Positions 51,486 to 62,494 of a stretch of DNA of 64,000 nt are shown one piece after another. Location of the stretch: NCBI GenBank assembly GCA_002110485.1, contig MOWL01000067.1, positions 2,976,001 to 3,040,000 of the forward strand, in the 5' to 3' direction. Origin of the DNA: Emergomyces orientalis. Taxonomy: Eukaryota; Ascomycota; Eurotiomycetes; Onygenales; Ajellomycetaceae. The position numbers and the translations under genes were made by a program. The stretch's first letter is position 1, and the number at the start of each line of letters is the position of its first letter. Under the pieces are notes generated by a model. It ran no database searches. It worked only from the letters and a program-made list of their open reading frames with translations, and had not been told where the DNA came from.

Positions 51486-52505
51486 ATGACATCACCAACA
51501 GATCCCACCCCGTACCTTACTGCTCTCCAGCGTGATGGATACGTCGTAATTCCCAGTCTCCTCTCCCCGTCCCAACTTACCGCCCTTCGCGCCGCCGCCT
51601 CACATGCTTCTGACCTTGGCCGCAGTGGTAAATGGCCACACATCCGCACAGTCCCCAAACAATTTCCGCCATGGCCTTCCACACCCCCGCCCGCCGAGGA
51701 GGGCGGAATCTGGGGCGTGCAGCACCTCATGCACCCCGAAATGCCCGGCCGCGATGAATTCGCCAAGCTTTACTTCTCCCCGCGTGTACTTGAGGTCGTA
51801 GAGGAATTGGTTGGTGTAAAGAAATCGGAGAAAGGAGAGAAGGAACCCCTAACTATGGAACTCCTCAATCTGCTCGTTGCACCCACGCACGTCCCCTTCG
51901 CCCTGCGCTGGCACCGCGATGATATACCAACACCGCCTACGCTCAGTCCCGAAGACGAACTGGCGGCCTTGAAGCTAAAGTCCCCACCGGACCGCCCGCA
52001 GTCACACGCCCAATACAATATTCCGCTATATGACGATGCTTCATTGATTGTCGTACCGGGGTCGCATCGACGGGCGCGCACACAGGTGGAGCGCGAGGCG
52101 GATCCATATGAGGATAATGTTCCCGGACAATTGGTTGTGAAATTGCGGCCGGGTGATGCGGTTTTCTATGATAGCAATATTTGGCATAGAGGGGTGTATG
52201 GGGCGATGGACCCGGGGGTTAAGGGGGAAAATGGCTTGGCGAAAGGGTTGAGACTGACAGTACATGGAAGCGTGGGTTTGGCTGTTGAAAATAGTGGCAT
52301 AGCTGGAGGGGAAGCGAACAAGACGCCCAAAACGAATGTCAGGGCTCAGGTTGTGTTACAGCATGGAGTTGGGTTTTGGATTAATAGGGAGGATGCAGCG
52401 TTTAACGGGCTGGAGGGGGAGGTGAAGGAGAGGGCGGAGAGGATGCGGAAGAAGCTTATTGAAATGGGGAGTGGTGAAGATGTTGGATATGCTCTTGAAG
52501 GGTAG
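51486..52505 (+). CDS. phytanoyl-CoA dioxygenase (PhyH) family oxygenase
   Basis: Intronless, 339 residues. An Fe(II)/2-oxoglutarate oxygenase of the PhyH family. The N-terminus DGYVVIPSLLSPSQLTALR is the usual PhyH start. Iron ligands are His143 and Asp145 (WHRDD) and the distal His234 (IWHRGVYG). An Arg in GLRLTVHG a little downstream is the likely 2-oxoglutarate ligand. SLIVVPGSHRRART and LRPGDAVFYDSNIWHRG are typical core strands. No signal or peroxisomal targeting sequence is evident (C-terminus YALEG), so it may be cytosolic. Fungal members hydroxylate diverse small molecules and the substrate is unknown. The start is at the first Met; two Met-less bases of context (AAAAATG) suit initiation. 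Confidence 0.87.
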   Translation: MTSPTDPTPYLTALQRDGYVVIPSLLSPSQLTALRAAASHASDLGRSGKWPHIRTVPKQFPPWPSTPPPAEEGGIWGVQHLMHPEMPGRDEFAKLYFSPRVLEVVEELVGVKKSEKGEKEPLTMELLNLLVAPTHVPFALRWHRDDIPTPPTLSPEDELAALKLKSPPDRPQSHAQYNIPLYDDASLIVVPGSHRRARTQVEREADPYEDNVPGQLVVKLRPGDAVFYDSNIWHRGVYGAMDPGVKGENGLAKGLRLTVHGSVGLAVENSGIAGGEANKTPKTNVRAQVVLQHGVGFWINREDAAFNGLEGEVKERAERMRKKLIEMGSGEDVGYALEG

Positions 52506-53010
52506 GTAGGGAGTGATCAAGCCCGAGAGGTTATGACTATGATTATGATGTGTGAAATAGGGGGCATTATTTTGAGCGATTGATATCCTGGTTTCCTTCA
52601 TTATGAAAGGATGATTCATGGGCAACTCCAACAACGATCAATAAACCAAACAATGATTGAATGAATTTGTAAATATGTTCCTTATTTTCCAGGGTTCTAT
52701 GGTGTATCATATAAATTATTTAAGGGTATCTCAGTACATTCCCGCTAGATATAGCATATTTTTTTATATCAGGATAAGGGAAAAAGGGGTAAATAAGGTC
52801 CCGGAAATATAATTAACCCCCATTTTTCTCCAAAACGGAATACTAGAAAAAGCTGTAAGATTGGAAACCTCCCCATTGTCTTGGGTTCCCATGCCCCTGA
52901 AGTCATCAATAGAAGTGAAATACCAGCAAGCATAGAAGGAATGCCCTACCAATGGGAGGGGACAAATATGCGCACGCGAAAGGTACGATGAAAGAAAATC
53001 GTATTGTCAA
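52506..53010. other. 3' intergenic between convergent genes
   Basis: Separates the PhyH gene (plus) from the methyltransferase (minus). AT-rich; nothing but 3' UTRs is expected. Confidence 0.6.
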
Positions 53011-54303
53011 TCATGAATCATTCTCGTTAGTCAAGCCCGAATCGATGCCCGGTTTTCTCCCCGTAACCACTCTCACAAGGCCCATTGCTCCCTCCGCCGC
53101 TCCCATCACAATCTCCATTTTCACCTTATCGCACAAATCCCTCACCTCCTCTGGAGTCCATCCAACGAACTTGGTCAGCGATCGCATACTCGCTGCCTCT
53201 AGTCCTTCTAGCAACACAATCAACACCATCTTTCCTAGCGTATTCCCCCTCGCATCCTCCTCGCACCACGTCCCAATCGGCACTCGAATATCATAGGTCC
53301 GGACCTGCACAAACCCGGCAGCCGTTAGCGCAGCCATACGCAGATGTGCCAGGTCGCGCGGGTACCCCGACACATCAGCCGCTGAGCGGATGGCGGATAT
53401 AAATATGCTCAGATATGAATTTGCCGGAGCGTTGCGCGCGTTCAGCAAGCCGGAGGTGTAATCTACATCGGCGACCTCGATGCAGCCGTCCGGTTCCAGG
53501 TTCTTAAAGGCCTGGCTGTACAGGGCTGGCCAGTCTGCGATGCCGCCAGAGAGGCCGCGGATGTGGATGAAGTCGAAGGGGTGGTGGTAGTTCCATTCAC
53601 CGCACTCGGCGTCGTCGATTTGGAAAAAGACATTAGGCGGCGCGATGGAGATGGGATCTGAATCGAAGACGGAGATGTCGATGGCGAGGACCTCGGCGTC
53701 TGGGTACATTTCGCCCATACCAAGAGCCCAGTCGCCGGTCCCGGTGCCGACGTCTAGGATGCGGGAGACTGTTGGGGGTAAATTGGTTTTTGTGAGTTGG
53801 CCGTCGAAGATTATTAGATAGATTTGGTGTTCGATTGATAGGCGGGTTTGTTCGGCTTCGTCGTTTGGCATGAAATATGTTTCATTACAGTAGCGGCGTT
53901 CATGCTCGAGTATGTCTTCGATTATGTGCTCGGAAAGGGATTTGGAGGATCTATAGCATGGTTTGATGAGTGAATGAGGATGTTTTGAGGCGCTTAGTTT
54001 TGTGGATTGTATATAGGCGAATCTAGTATATACGCAAAATGGAATAAAAATGTCCTTAAAAGAAGAAAATATAAGGAAAAAAGGGGTTAGGACGAACGAT
54101 AATGAATGTGAGTGTCCCGTATCCGACTCTACTAAGATAGTATTCGTTGTGCCATTTTGTTGTTCCAGTTCGTCAACGTGGTTTTGCGACGTTAGATCAC
54201 TATCTGCTGTTTGTGTTCCTGTATTTCCCCCATCCACCTCCATATTGGGGCCGATGTCCTCGAGTGCTGGCTTGATTTTCGGATATGAACTTGCTTCAGC
54301 CAT
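53011..54303 (-). CDS. LaeA-like SAM-dependent methyltransferase
   Basis: Open from the Met at 54303 (MAEASSYPKIKPALED) to the stop at 53011: 430 residues if unspliced, 405 if an in-frame 75-base intron (54097-54023, donor GTTCGT, acceptor CTAG) is removed. That segment translates to a hydrophobic run of 25 residues starting FVLTPFFLIF, which does not belong to this soluble family, so splicing is likely. The fold is a class I methyltransferase: ERRYCNETYFMPNDEAEQTRLSIEHQIY is the fungal LaeA/UMTA-type entry motif, motif I is RILDVGTGTGDWAL, AEVLAIDIS follows, then FDFIHIRGLSGGIADW and GCIEVADVDY. Members include secondary-metabolism regulators and many of unknown role; this one is not LaeA itself by any evidence here. 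An upstream extension to 54549 is not credible. Confidence 0.8.
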   Translation of the reverse strand: MAEASSYPKIKPALEDIGPNMEVDGGNTGTQTADSDLTSQNHVDELEQQNGTTNTILVESDTGHSHSLSFVLTPFFLIFSSFKDIFIPFCVYTRFAYIQSTKLSASKHPHSLIKPCYRSSKSLSEHIIEDILEHERRYCNETYFMPNDEAEQTRLSIEHQIYLIIFDGQLTKTNLPPTVSRILDVGTGTGDWALGMGEMYPDAEVLAIDISVFDSDPISIAPPNVFFQIDDAECGEWNYHHPFDFIHIRGLSGGIADWPALYSQAFKNLEPDGCIEVADVDYTSGLLNARNAPANSYLSIFISAIRSAADVSGYPRDLAHLRMAALTAAGFVQVRTYDIRVPIGTWCEEDARGNTLGKMVLIVLLEGLEAASMRSLTKFVGWTPEEVRDLCDKVKMEIVMGAAEGAMGLVRVVTGRKPGIDSGLTNENDS

Positions 54304-57300
54304 GACATGACTGTCTAGACATGCGCCAATGAAAGTGTGGGATGGGAAGAGCCCTTTAAAATTATGCGGACGTGTGGTGGAAATCCGGTAGGCAGGACAT
54401 CTGTAACTTTTGAAGCCACTGATTAATATTGTTACCATGCGCAGACTGACTGATAGATCTAACTTTTTGAGTTGGAACGGGTTGAAGGGAAAGAAATATA
54501 ATGTAGAAATAGAAATCAGGAGTAAAAGGGAAATCAGAATCAATGCCAAAGCAATTGAACTGATTATTCTTCTCTATACGCCAAATGCGAATAGGAGTTT
54601 GTATTTTTAGGGCACGTAAGCTGAGCCCCAAAATTTTGGACAAGCGAGAAGTTCAAATAGAAAAAGAAGGCTTGAAGTAAATGGGGTGTATCAATTCTTC
54701 CATTCGTTCCATTCCGTAGTAAAAGCAAGAGCGCAAACAGCGACGGCAGACTAAAATTGAAAACAAACTACCACTGTGAGAACGTGAAAAGTAGTTGAAA
54801 CATACCTCTATGAATTATTCAAAGAAAGTGTTCTTATGACGCACCCTCTCTCGGCAACCTTCTCACACCCCGTCCTTCTCTCAATTGTTGTGATGCTTTA
54901 GCAACACGGGTGCGGGGATTTAGGTGCGAAGGAAAACGCCGCCTGGGCAATATAAAGCGGGAAGGGTCTCTCTTATCTAATCGCCAACGTTAATTAGGTA
55001 TTTTTAGGCTTGCGACGGAAAGCGCTCGAGCAAGCGGAAACCCTGGGCCCGATCAAGGTATCCATGCAGCAGGATAATAATGGCGACTTTCCAAGAGGAG
55101 CTTGGGGATAATTCACCTGCGCTATTTTAAATAGAGGAGCTTTCTATTTTAATTTCTCCGTACCACTGTCGCGTTGTGCTGTTGAGTCGGCTCCTTTGCG
55201 TAGCTTCTCCTCACTACCTCCCTGCGGAAATTGGATAGCTTGTGAAAGGCTCGTTGCTGGTTGCTCGGTGTGTCTCGTTCACAGGGAGAAAGATTGGACT
55301 GAGCCAGTGGAGCTAAAACGATTTTTAGCGTACATCCCCTAGCCAAATATTCGAGCTTGGATATTCGCACCAAGAGTGGTTTGGTGTGAAGGAAATCAAA
55401 GAATAACGGCAGGCTAGATGCGAGAAAAGCCAAAACACGGATGGAAATGATATCCTGAGGTCTCCCGAGTACTTGGGGTGATATTTCGTGTTATAAGATT
55501 TCCCCGCTCAGACAAACGTTTTTGCTCATTTTTCTTTCTTTTTTTTCTGGTCTTTTTTCCTTTCTTTTGCTTATTTTTTTGCTTCTTCTCCGTGTCTCCG
55601 CACCCAAGAACATGGCCTGTCTGCGTCGACCGGCTGGGCGCGTGCAGGTGGGGAGGGGAAAATTTGACTATTCCAATCCCACCCCAGTCACGGGCAGCCA
55701 GTTGATGGAGAAACGAAATCGAGCCGACGGAAAAAGCAAACAGCTTTCAGACGCTGGATAAGGCGTTTATCGGTAGCGCATGAGACATTTTTTACCTGAC
55801 CAAATTATCATGGTGTGAATCACGATGAAAAGTAGAAAAATAGAAATTTTTAAGGGAGCCTTGGAATAATTACCGTTCGAACTTGATGCTAACAGTCCCC
55901 ATTCCCATCCCATGGACCTGGTTCAATTATTTCCGCCCTGGCATGGTTCACAGACCCAGTTTTATCTGCAAACCCGACTGAAGCCACTACATGAATAACT
56001 TGGCCGTTTAAAGGCTGCCCATTGGCCCAACAATGAACAGCTCGGACGTGAGGGGTTCAAGGTTTTGTCGTCGAAGACTATTCCAGGCACTCAGCACATC
56101 CACATATCAGCCGTTCTCCTGCCTCACACCCTTTCTCCTCCTTGCCCATAATTGTATTATTGTAGCGAGAGCAGAACACATGGAATTGAAGGCTTGGGGA
56201 ATTGAGCATGCAGGAACCTGTTCTAGGCTTGCTTGTGTCGTGGCATCCTATTTCAACTCAGGCTGGCCTAAGAATGCAGCCAGGACGCCTAACTCCCTCT
56301 AATAGCTCACTAACCTATATCCCTGCAGCGCGGAAGCGGGAGCTTGGGGAGTGAGGAGTTTGGGAATAGTTCGCGCTTCAACAAAATCCACCAACGCAGA
56401 CCCCAGCAGTATTTTATTTCATGGCTCTTAGGCGTACAGAGGGCTTGGCTTTTATTTTTAGCTTCGCCTTTTTTTTCCTTCCCAAAAAATTACCGTGGAA
56501 TATCCTCCCCCAATGCCTAGATTATATCTAGATTGTCGTTGCTCGCCCCGGGAAGGGGGGCAGTATATTGAGTAAGGCAATCATTAAGGAGCCAGGATGC
56601 GGCAGCTGGCATTCCTAACCTGAACTCGAGCCAAACAGACAGACCATGCTTGTGGGGCACAGAAGGCCCAAAAGGAACGCAGGCGGACCAATTTTTGCAC
56701 CATATCCGGAGACGGACGGGAGGATCGGATCGTGAAGTTTCAAATTAGACAACTGGCCAATTACCAAAAGCGAAGATAAAGCTTGAAGATCTCACGCCCA
56801 GCAGTTTGGGCAAAATACGACTGGGTCCGCTAGGATCACCGTGTGCCCCTTGATTCGGCGAATCGAAAGTGGCCATAGACGAGAGGATCTTCGAGGAATC
56901 TGTGATGTAACGATGTCAGCAGTGAAGAGTTCCATTTGACCAACTTTGGAAGACGGCCCCCTTGCCCTAATCTTGAGCCCTAACTTTCAGTATGAACACG
57001 AACCAGGCAATTACTACCCTATACAACATTCACTGTCAATAATGAAACAAATTATCAATCCGCACCCAGAAATAGCCAGAATCTACAAAAAGTCAAACAG
57101 ACGGAGCTTTGCATGCGACTGAACTAGTTAACTAGAGCAGCGGGAGGAAACCCAATGCGCCATCGCTCTTCGTGTTGTCGGGATCCTTCCACTACTAATT
57201 CCTGCGCAGCAAACAACCAGATTTAATGTGGGCTGGCTCCAGAAAAGGACTGCGGGACTGCGGGACTGCGGCTGCATGGCAGTTTCTCTCACTATTTACT

Positions 57301-59733
57301 AGCCGCGGCGAGTATGTGGCAATTGGTGTTTATTGGAGGGACGGCTTGACCACTGCCAGACATGAAACACCCATACATCCATGGAGCCTCTGCAGGCTGC
57401 AGTTCAAGCGTCCATTGGATGCACGCAGTGCATAATACATACGATCTCGATGGCCTCCAGGCTCTGGCTTATGATTCCCAGCTTCCAATATTGTTCTGAG
57501 CCGTCCAAAGGCGGGAATATCGACATGCATTCTCTTTCCCCACCAATATCTTCCCGTCCTGCCCGCCTTGTTCCCAGACCGCCGGGACACACTGCCACGT
57601 CAAGCACTACGATTAGTTTGCTTTTTTTCGAAATTCCTTTTGCCTCCCTTTCCTGTGGGCTAAAGCTAGCTTTGAAGTTGTTCTCACCTACCCAGCTTTA
57701 TTCTGATATTTGATCAACTTGGACTCAGGCGAGATATTGCCTACATGATTGATACACCTCGGCGATAATTTTAGTCTTTGTGTTGTTCGTTTCTTTTTTT
57801 CTTAATAAAAAAATTCTTTTCTTTTCTTTTCTTTTCTTTCGTTTTCCGAACAACCTGCCGACCAATCCGGATTCTGCGGCAACTGACAAATATCCCGTCC
57901 CGGACCACTCTGTCGGTTCCTTGTCCCAGGCGAGATTGAAATTTAGGAATGGAGCGTCATGCTCTAAGAAAATCGAGAGCTTTGGAAGGAGATTATTTCC
58001 GTTCTTGTCCGCCGCCGATGCGTGGGTTGGGGGTGTGACCGCGTGAGGGAATCGACAATCCTTGTGGATTGGCACCTGTAGCGACAAACCATGACATGAA
58101 TTATTCGATGCTACTCAACCACTGGATGCTGGAGCTTGAGAGTGCATTGACGTCCATGGCGTTCGGCATGTCCCGGACCATGGATGACAATTCATCCAGA
58201 ATTCCATTTTTTCAGACCGGATCCATCATCTTCAAGCCAACATGATGAGAGACAAGATGAAATACGAGAGAAGAATGACAAATCCTACTTTTCAATTTAT
58301 AATCACCTTCTTGATCGGAGCTACTCAACATCACCGCCAGCTACTACAAAGGCCTAAAGACTACAGCATGATCTGGTGGCGTGCTGTCCGCTAGATTTCT
58401 TTGCGTTTGCTTCTCGTTAAGCAATCGGACCCAGAGCTCCGGGGCTCAAAAAAAAAATAATAATAATAATAAAGCATGAACGAAAAATACCGGGAAAGAA
58501 CCTAGATTTTTTTTAAGTTTTGAGAGGGGGCTGTGTGGTTCAATTCATATGCACGTTGACATATCAATCTATTCTCACTTCTCTCCCCAATTCATCGCTC
58601 TCAAAAATTTCTGAGCAAATGCAATGCACCCTTGCATTGTGCATGCGCCCAAACTGAAGAAGGATTATGATATGGCCTTGAGATGGAAAGGATCGGATAT
58701 AATAATAATAGGGGACACGTCTGCGTCTAAATAATGCGTGTCGAATTCCCCGGGGGCTACTCATGCAGCTTACCAATTCACTCGTTGGGACAAAAATGCT
58801 CCATGGTACTGGGAAAGGAGTGACAACGGGTGCAAACGGCGTGGCCAAGGCAAAAAGGAAGGAGAAATATGAAAGGGGAGAAAAAAGAGAAAACTTAATC
58901 AGCAATGCAGCTACGGTCATGAAAGGAAATTGATTCATCGTAACGCACCCCCTTTCTATGCGGCCTCCTTTGCTAACATCCTGACCCACTTGGCGCGATT
59001 CATCAGATATCGACGAAGTCCGATTGCTGGAGGGTTGAATGAAGATAGGAACCGCATTGGATACCTATATCGGTAACCAGCTTCTCCGGCCTAGGGGTCA
59101 TGTTTTGTAAATGTATCATATCCTCCTGAAGTGGTTCTTGTTCATTCCAGACCCCTGATATTCATTCCTCGTTTCTTGACATTCCTATCTCCATAAACCT
59201 GCCAGCAAGGCGATCCCACATTCCACATATATTGCTAATCACGCAAGGCGATACATTTCTACATTTCCATACTTTTATTGTATGCAATATATTTCCCTGG
59301 CATACGGCGTCTGCCTACTTGCCGCTTGTTTTCTTTTTCACCACCGTATTCATCACATCCATAACTTCATCTGATCGATCTCATTTCAACTTTCAAATCG
59401 CTGAGCAACTAGAAACGAATGCATATACATCCCTGGATATATGTACCTAGATATACAAATACACCTGTAAATCCCAGCCCATAAGGATACCCAATACGTA
59501 ACTCATTGCCTGTTATAATTTATTATTAGGTACTTTAGGGATGTAAGACCCTCCGCCAAATACGATCTCGAAGATGGGAGATTTCTCAACATCACTCCAC
59601 CAAACCTCACCAGGCCAGCTGCTTGCTTTCTCGTAGCGGAGTCATGTAAATAGCCAAGGCAAAAAATAAATAAATAGAAAACAGACATATCCCGCCTAAA
59701 ACATGGATCCCCTAAGGCTGTACATGCGAGGCG
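54304..59733. other. large gene-free region, 5.4 kb
   Basis: No frame with a recognisable domain in 5.4 kb. It has T- and C-rich runs (55520-55590, and TTTTC repeats at 57817-57840) and an AAT microsatellite (about 58451-58472). Frames of 60-140 codons occur on both strands but are low-complexity or without family features. It may contain eroded repeats or unannotated non-coding transcripts; none can be identified by eye. Confidence 0.55.
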
Positions 59734-60420
59734 TTGCTAATAAATATCCTCAAATTCCTCGTTACATATGCACACCGTCACCGTTTTCGCAGGCTTCCCG
59801 CTGTTTCTCAACCACACAGGGTGCTGGCTAGGACTCTGTCTTCTTCACCAGGTATTCCGATACCATTAGTGCCACGCTCGTTTCCAATATCTGGGTTTGA
59901 GGTGATTGACCATTCAGAACTCCTGGAGAAGGAAACACTGCCTGGGTACCGGACAGGGCTCTATTGCCCAGCATACGTTCAGCAGGTTTTCAACAACAGG
60001 TATCAAATCGTTGGAAAGCTTGGCTATGGTGTTACCTCTACAATATGGCTTGCTCGCGACCTATTGTAAGCAATTTCTCATGATTTCGTATCACTACTTG
60101 GGCAACTAGTAGTTGGCTACTCCCCACCATTGACCTTCTAATAGAGAGTCCCCCAGATTTGATGATTGAGAACATGATGATCTCATAATGCCTGGACGTT
60201 ATAGAGCCCCAGAAATTCTTCTGCAGACGAACTGGGCAAACAAAGTTGATATTTGAAGTATTGGAGTGGTGGTAAGCTGCAGAATAGGGTTGTGTTAATA
60301 TCACCATTTCATCGCCTCTAACTCATCTATACCCAGGCCTGGCATTTGTGGATGCAAGGAACCTTTTTCGTGGCCGACACATAAAGTCGAATGAGTACCA
60401 TGAGGTGCGTCTTCTTTCAG
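59734..60420 (+). pseudogene. SRPK-like protein kinase pseudogene
   Basis: The first exon (59734-60065) matches the start of SRPK-type kinases found in many copies in Onygenales: EKETLPGYRTGLYCPAYVQQVFNNRYQIVGKLGYGVTSTIWLARDL, including the Gly loop. A GTAAGC donor follows. The bulk of the kinase domain, with the catalytic loop, is missing. Bases 60188-60265 then encode PGRYRAPEILLQ, the activation-loop end, and KVDI*SIGVV. A further piece after an intron (AWHLWMQGTFFVAD) is also broken. Two in-frame TGA codons (60167, 60254) sit at or near expected Trp positions (DIW becomes DI*). The copy cannot make a kinase. It is a deleted, point-mutated duplicate. Confidence 0.75.
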
Positions 60421-61630
60421 AACAAAGTGCGGCTATGGGCGTGCGGTCATTTGCCACCCGCCACCGGAGCTTTGGCGTTGGAGCAAGGTCTATCCCGTAG
60501 TTTGAGACAAAAATGGTAAATACTAAACAAAACAAAAACAATGTAAATCGCATTTTTAGTATGAGGGAGCTATACTAATAATGCATCTCAACCAGGTAAA
60601 TGGAAAGGCCTCGTGCTAGGGAGAATGGGGAGCAAGGGGAGCAAGGGGAGGAAGGGGAGCAAGGGGAGGTGAAGGAGATGGAACCTCAGCAGGGAGGCCA
60701 GCAGAAGTGTGCTATCGGATAGCCAGGACATAGAGGTCGCTACGCGTAGCTGGCTGTAGATAAATAGCGCGACTTTTTCAAAAGGGGGGTGGAGAACGGA
60801 GATCAAGCAGACCAATCCTGCAAGTAGGAGATATCACAGGATACGAAGCTGCGGTTGAGTTAATAGAGATATCCCAACATGAACATGTATATTATAGTTG
60901 ACATAGTCAATAGCTAGTAGTGGCTAAGGAAGCATTAACTTATAGCTAAATGCTTTCCTTGCATTTGAATCTTTTAATGGGCGCAGCGAGCAAGGAAGAA
61001 ATGTAAGTGATGAATATGGGTGAAGGGGATAATTTACATCACAAAGACCAGGTGCGGTGAGAAACTGTTGAGATATTTTAGAACATGTAGGGCATATAAC
61101 TGTAGCCTTTCCACCATTCAAAGTATTCCTAGTCCGATCGCCATTATAAATAACTTACTGAGCTGCTGGAATTACTTGATGCAGATAATGTGCAGATTCT
61201 CATTCATGGGCTGAGCCGAAGTAAATACTAGAATATAGTACATTCCGCAAAAACCACAAATGTGTAAACAATCTCAACCAACAGGAACTTGAAGCCAACA
61301 ATATATATATACCCTCAAGGCAGAGAGTGAGTGAGTGAGAGAAAGGAAAATAATCCCTTTGCAACCGAAGACTAAAAAGGGGCGAGGACAAAAAGGCCTG
61401 ACGAACATCTTACATAATCAGATACTGACCTCATTGTCCAAACTCCGCAAAACCTCCGATACAAAAAGATTTCTGGGGCATGCGAACAAGAAACACTGAA
61501 GGCCCATCGCCCTGCCACACTAAATTAAGTACAAAAATTCCGTCTCCTCCTCTCCCCTACCGCCCTCCCGGTCAAAACGTGGCCCCGCACCCCTCGATCA
61601 CCTCCAATTAATCTCCGCCCGAAAAATCCG
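60421..61630. other. intergenic, no supported gene
   Basis: Contains the G-rich repeat at 60627-60671, AT-rich sequence, and TA and GTGA microsatellites near 61302-61340. No coding sequence seen. Confidence 0.6.
60627..60671 (+). repeat. 9-bp G-rich tandem repeat, five units
   Basis: GGGGAGCAA is repeated almost perfectly five times (one unit has GGA for GCA, the last is GGGGAGGTG). It gives five G4 runs with 5-base spacers, which fits the consensus for an intramolecular G-quadruplex. Confidence 0.85.
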
Positions 61631-62494
61631 ATGTCCCCCAACCCGCCCCTCTTCCTTGCCTCGATCGGCAACCCGCCGCCCCGATGGCACAAAACCCTCC
61701 ACTCAGCCGGTCATATCCTCCTCCGCGCGCTGGCTCAACACCTAGATGCCCCCTTGCAGCCAATGGCACCCTACTCCCTCCCCACCCACCCACCCCCACG
61801 AGACCATCCAGGCCCCTACACCGCCTGCAGCCAGCTCCCACACACACGCACGCCGTTGACGCTCTGGCAGTCGCCAACGCTTATGAACGTATCCGGCCCA
61901 ACGCTGGTAAGGACGTATGAGAAGTGGCGTGCGGAGAAGGGGCTTGCGGTTGGAGGTGTTGTTGGTATCACAAAGACAAGCGCAGCAGACGTAGGTGCAA
62001 ATATAATCAGCGAAGACTGCCAAAGCCAACCCGCCCAGACGTCACACGAAACAAAACTTGCAAAGGACAATAAAAACAATAACAACAACACCAACGATAC
62101 AAAACCCATCCCGCTAAACCTCATCCTCCTTCATGACGACCTCGAACTTTCCCCCGGGAAACTCTCCGTGCGCCGCGGTGGCGCATCCCTTTCCGCGCGC
62201 GGCCACAATGGAATCAAGAGCGTGGTGAATAGCCTTGTGAAAGGGGGGATGCTGACTGCGGCGCGCGGGGCGGGGAAGAAGAAAGGTGGTGGCGCCGGGG
62301 CAATCGACCCATCCCGTTTCCAACTTACCCGTATTGGGGTGGGTATTGGGCGGCCGGCGAGTCGTGAGCCGGAGGAGGTGGCAGAGTATGTGCTGGGGAG
62401 GATGCCAGATCGGCAGGTGGAGGTGACGGAAGGGTTGGTGGAGGATTTGGTGATGATTTTGGAGAAGGAAGTTGGGATGATGACGGGGGAGTGA
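61631..62494 (+). CDS. peptidyl-tRNA hydrolase (Pth type)
   Basis: Intronless, 287 residues. It releases peptides from prematurely dropped peptidyl-tRNA. Bacterial-type Pth motifs are in order: LASIGNPPPRWHKTLHSAGH (with the catalytic His of the TLHSAGH segment), PTLMNVSG (substrate-contact Asn), LILLHDDLELSPGKLSVRRGGA (catalytic Asp region) and ARGHNGIKSVV. The C-terminus RIGVGIGRPASREPEEVAEYVLG fits too. It is longer than bacterial Pth because of a fungal insertion containing a run of Asn (KDNKNNNNNTNDTK) encoded by AAT/AAC repeats, plus a Gly/Lys-rich loop (RGAGKKKGGGAGAID). No clear presequence is visible, though the family is often mitochondrial in eukaryotes. Confidence 0.87.
   Translation: MSPNPPLFLASIGNPPPRWHKTLHSAGHILLRALAQHLDAPLQPMAPYSLPTHPPPRDHPGPYTACSQLPHTRTPLTLWQSPTLMNVSGPTLVRTYEKWRAEKGLAVGGVVGITKTSAADVGANIISEDCQSQPAQTSHETKLAKDNKNNNNNTNDTKPIPLNLILLHDDLELSPGKLSVRRGGASLSARGHNGIKSVVNSLVKGGMLTAARGAGKKKGGGAGAIDPSRFQLTRIGVGIGRPASREPEEVAEYVLGRMPDRQVEVTEGLVEDLVMILEKEVGMMTGE

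Noticed and set aside
54304..54549. Upstream extension of the methyltransferase to a Met at 54549
   Set aside because: It adds a hydrophobic, AT-encoded stretch without family similarity; MAEASSYP at 54303 is the sensible start.
56033..58087. Several 69-120 codon frames
   Set aside because: They overlap on both strands, contain low-complexity Lys/Phe tracts and show no splice continuation or domain.
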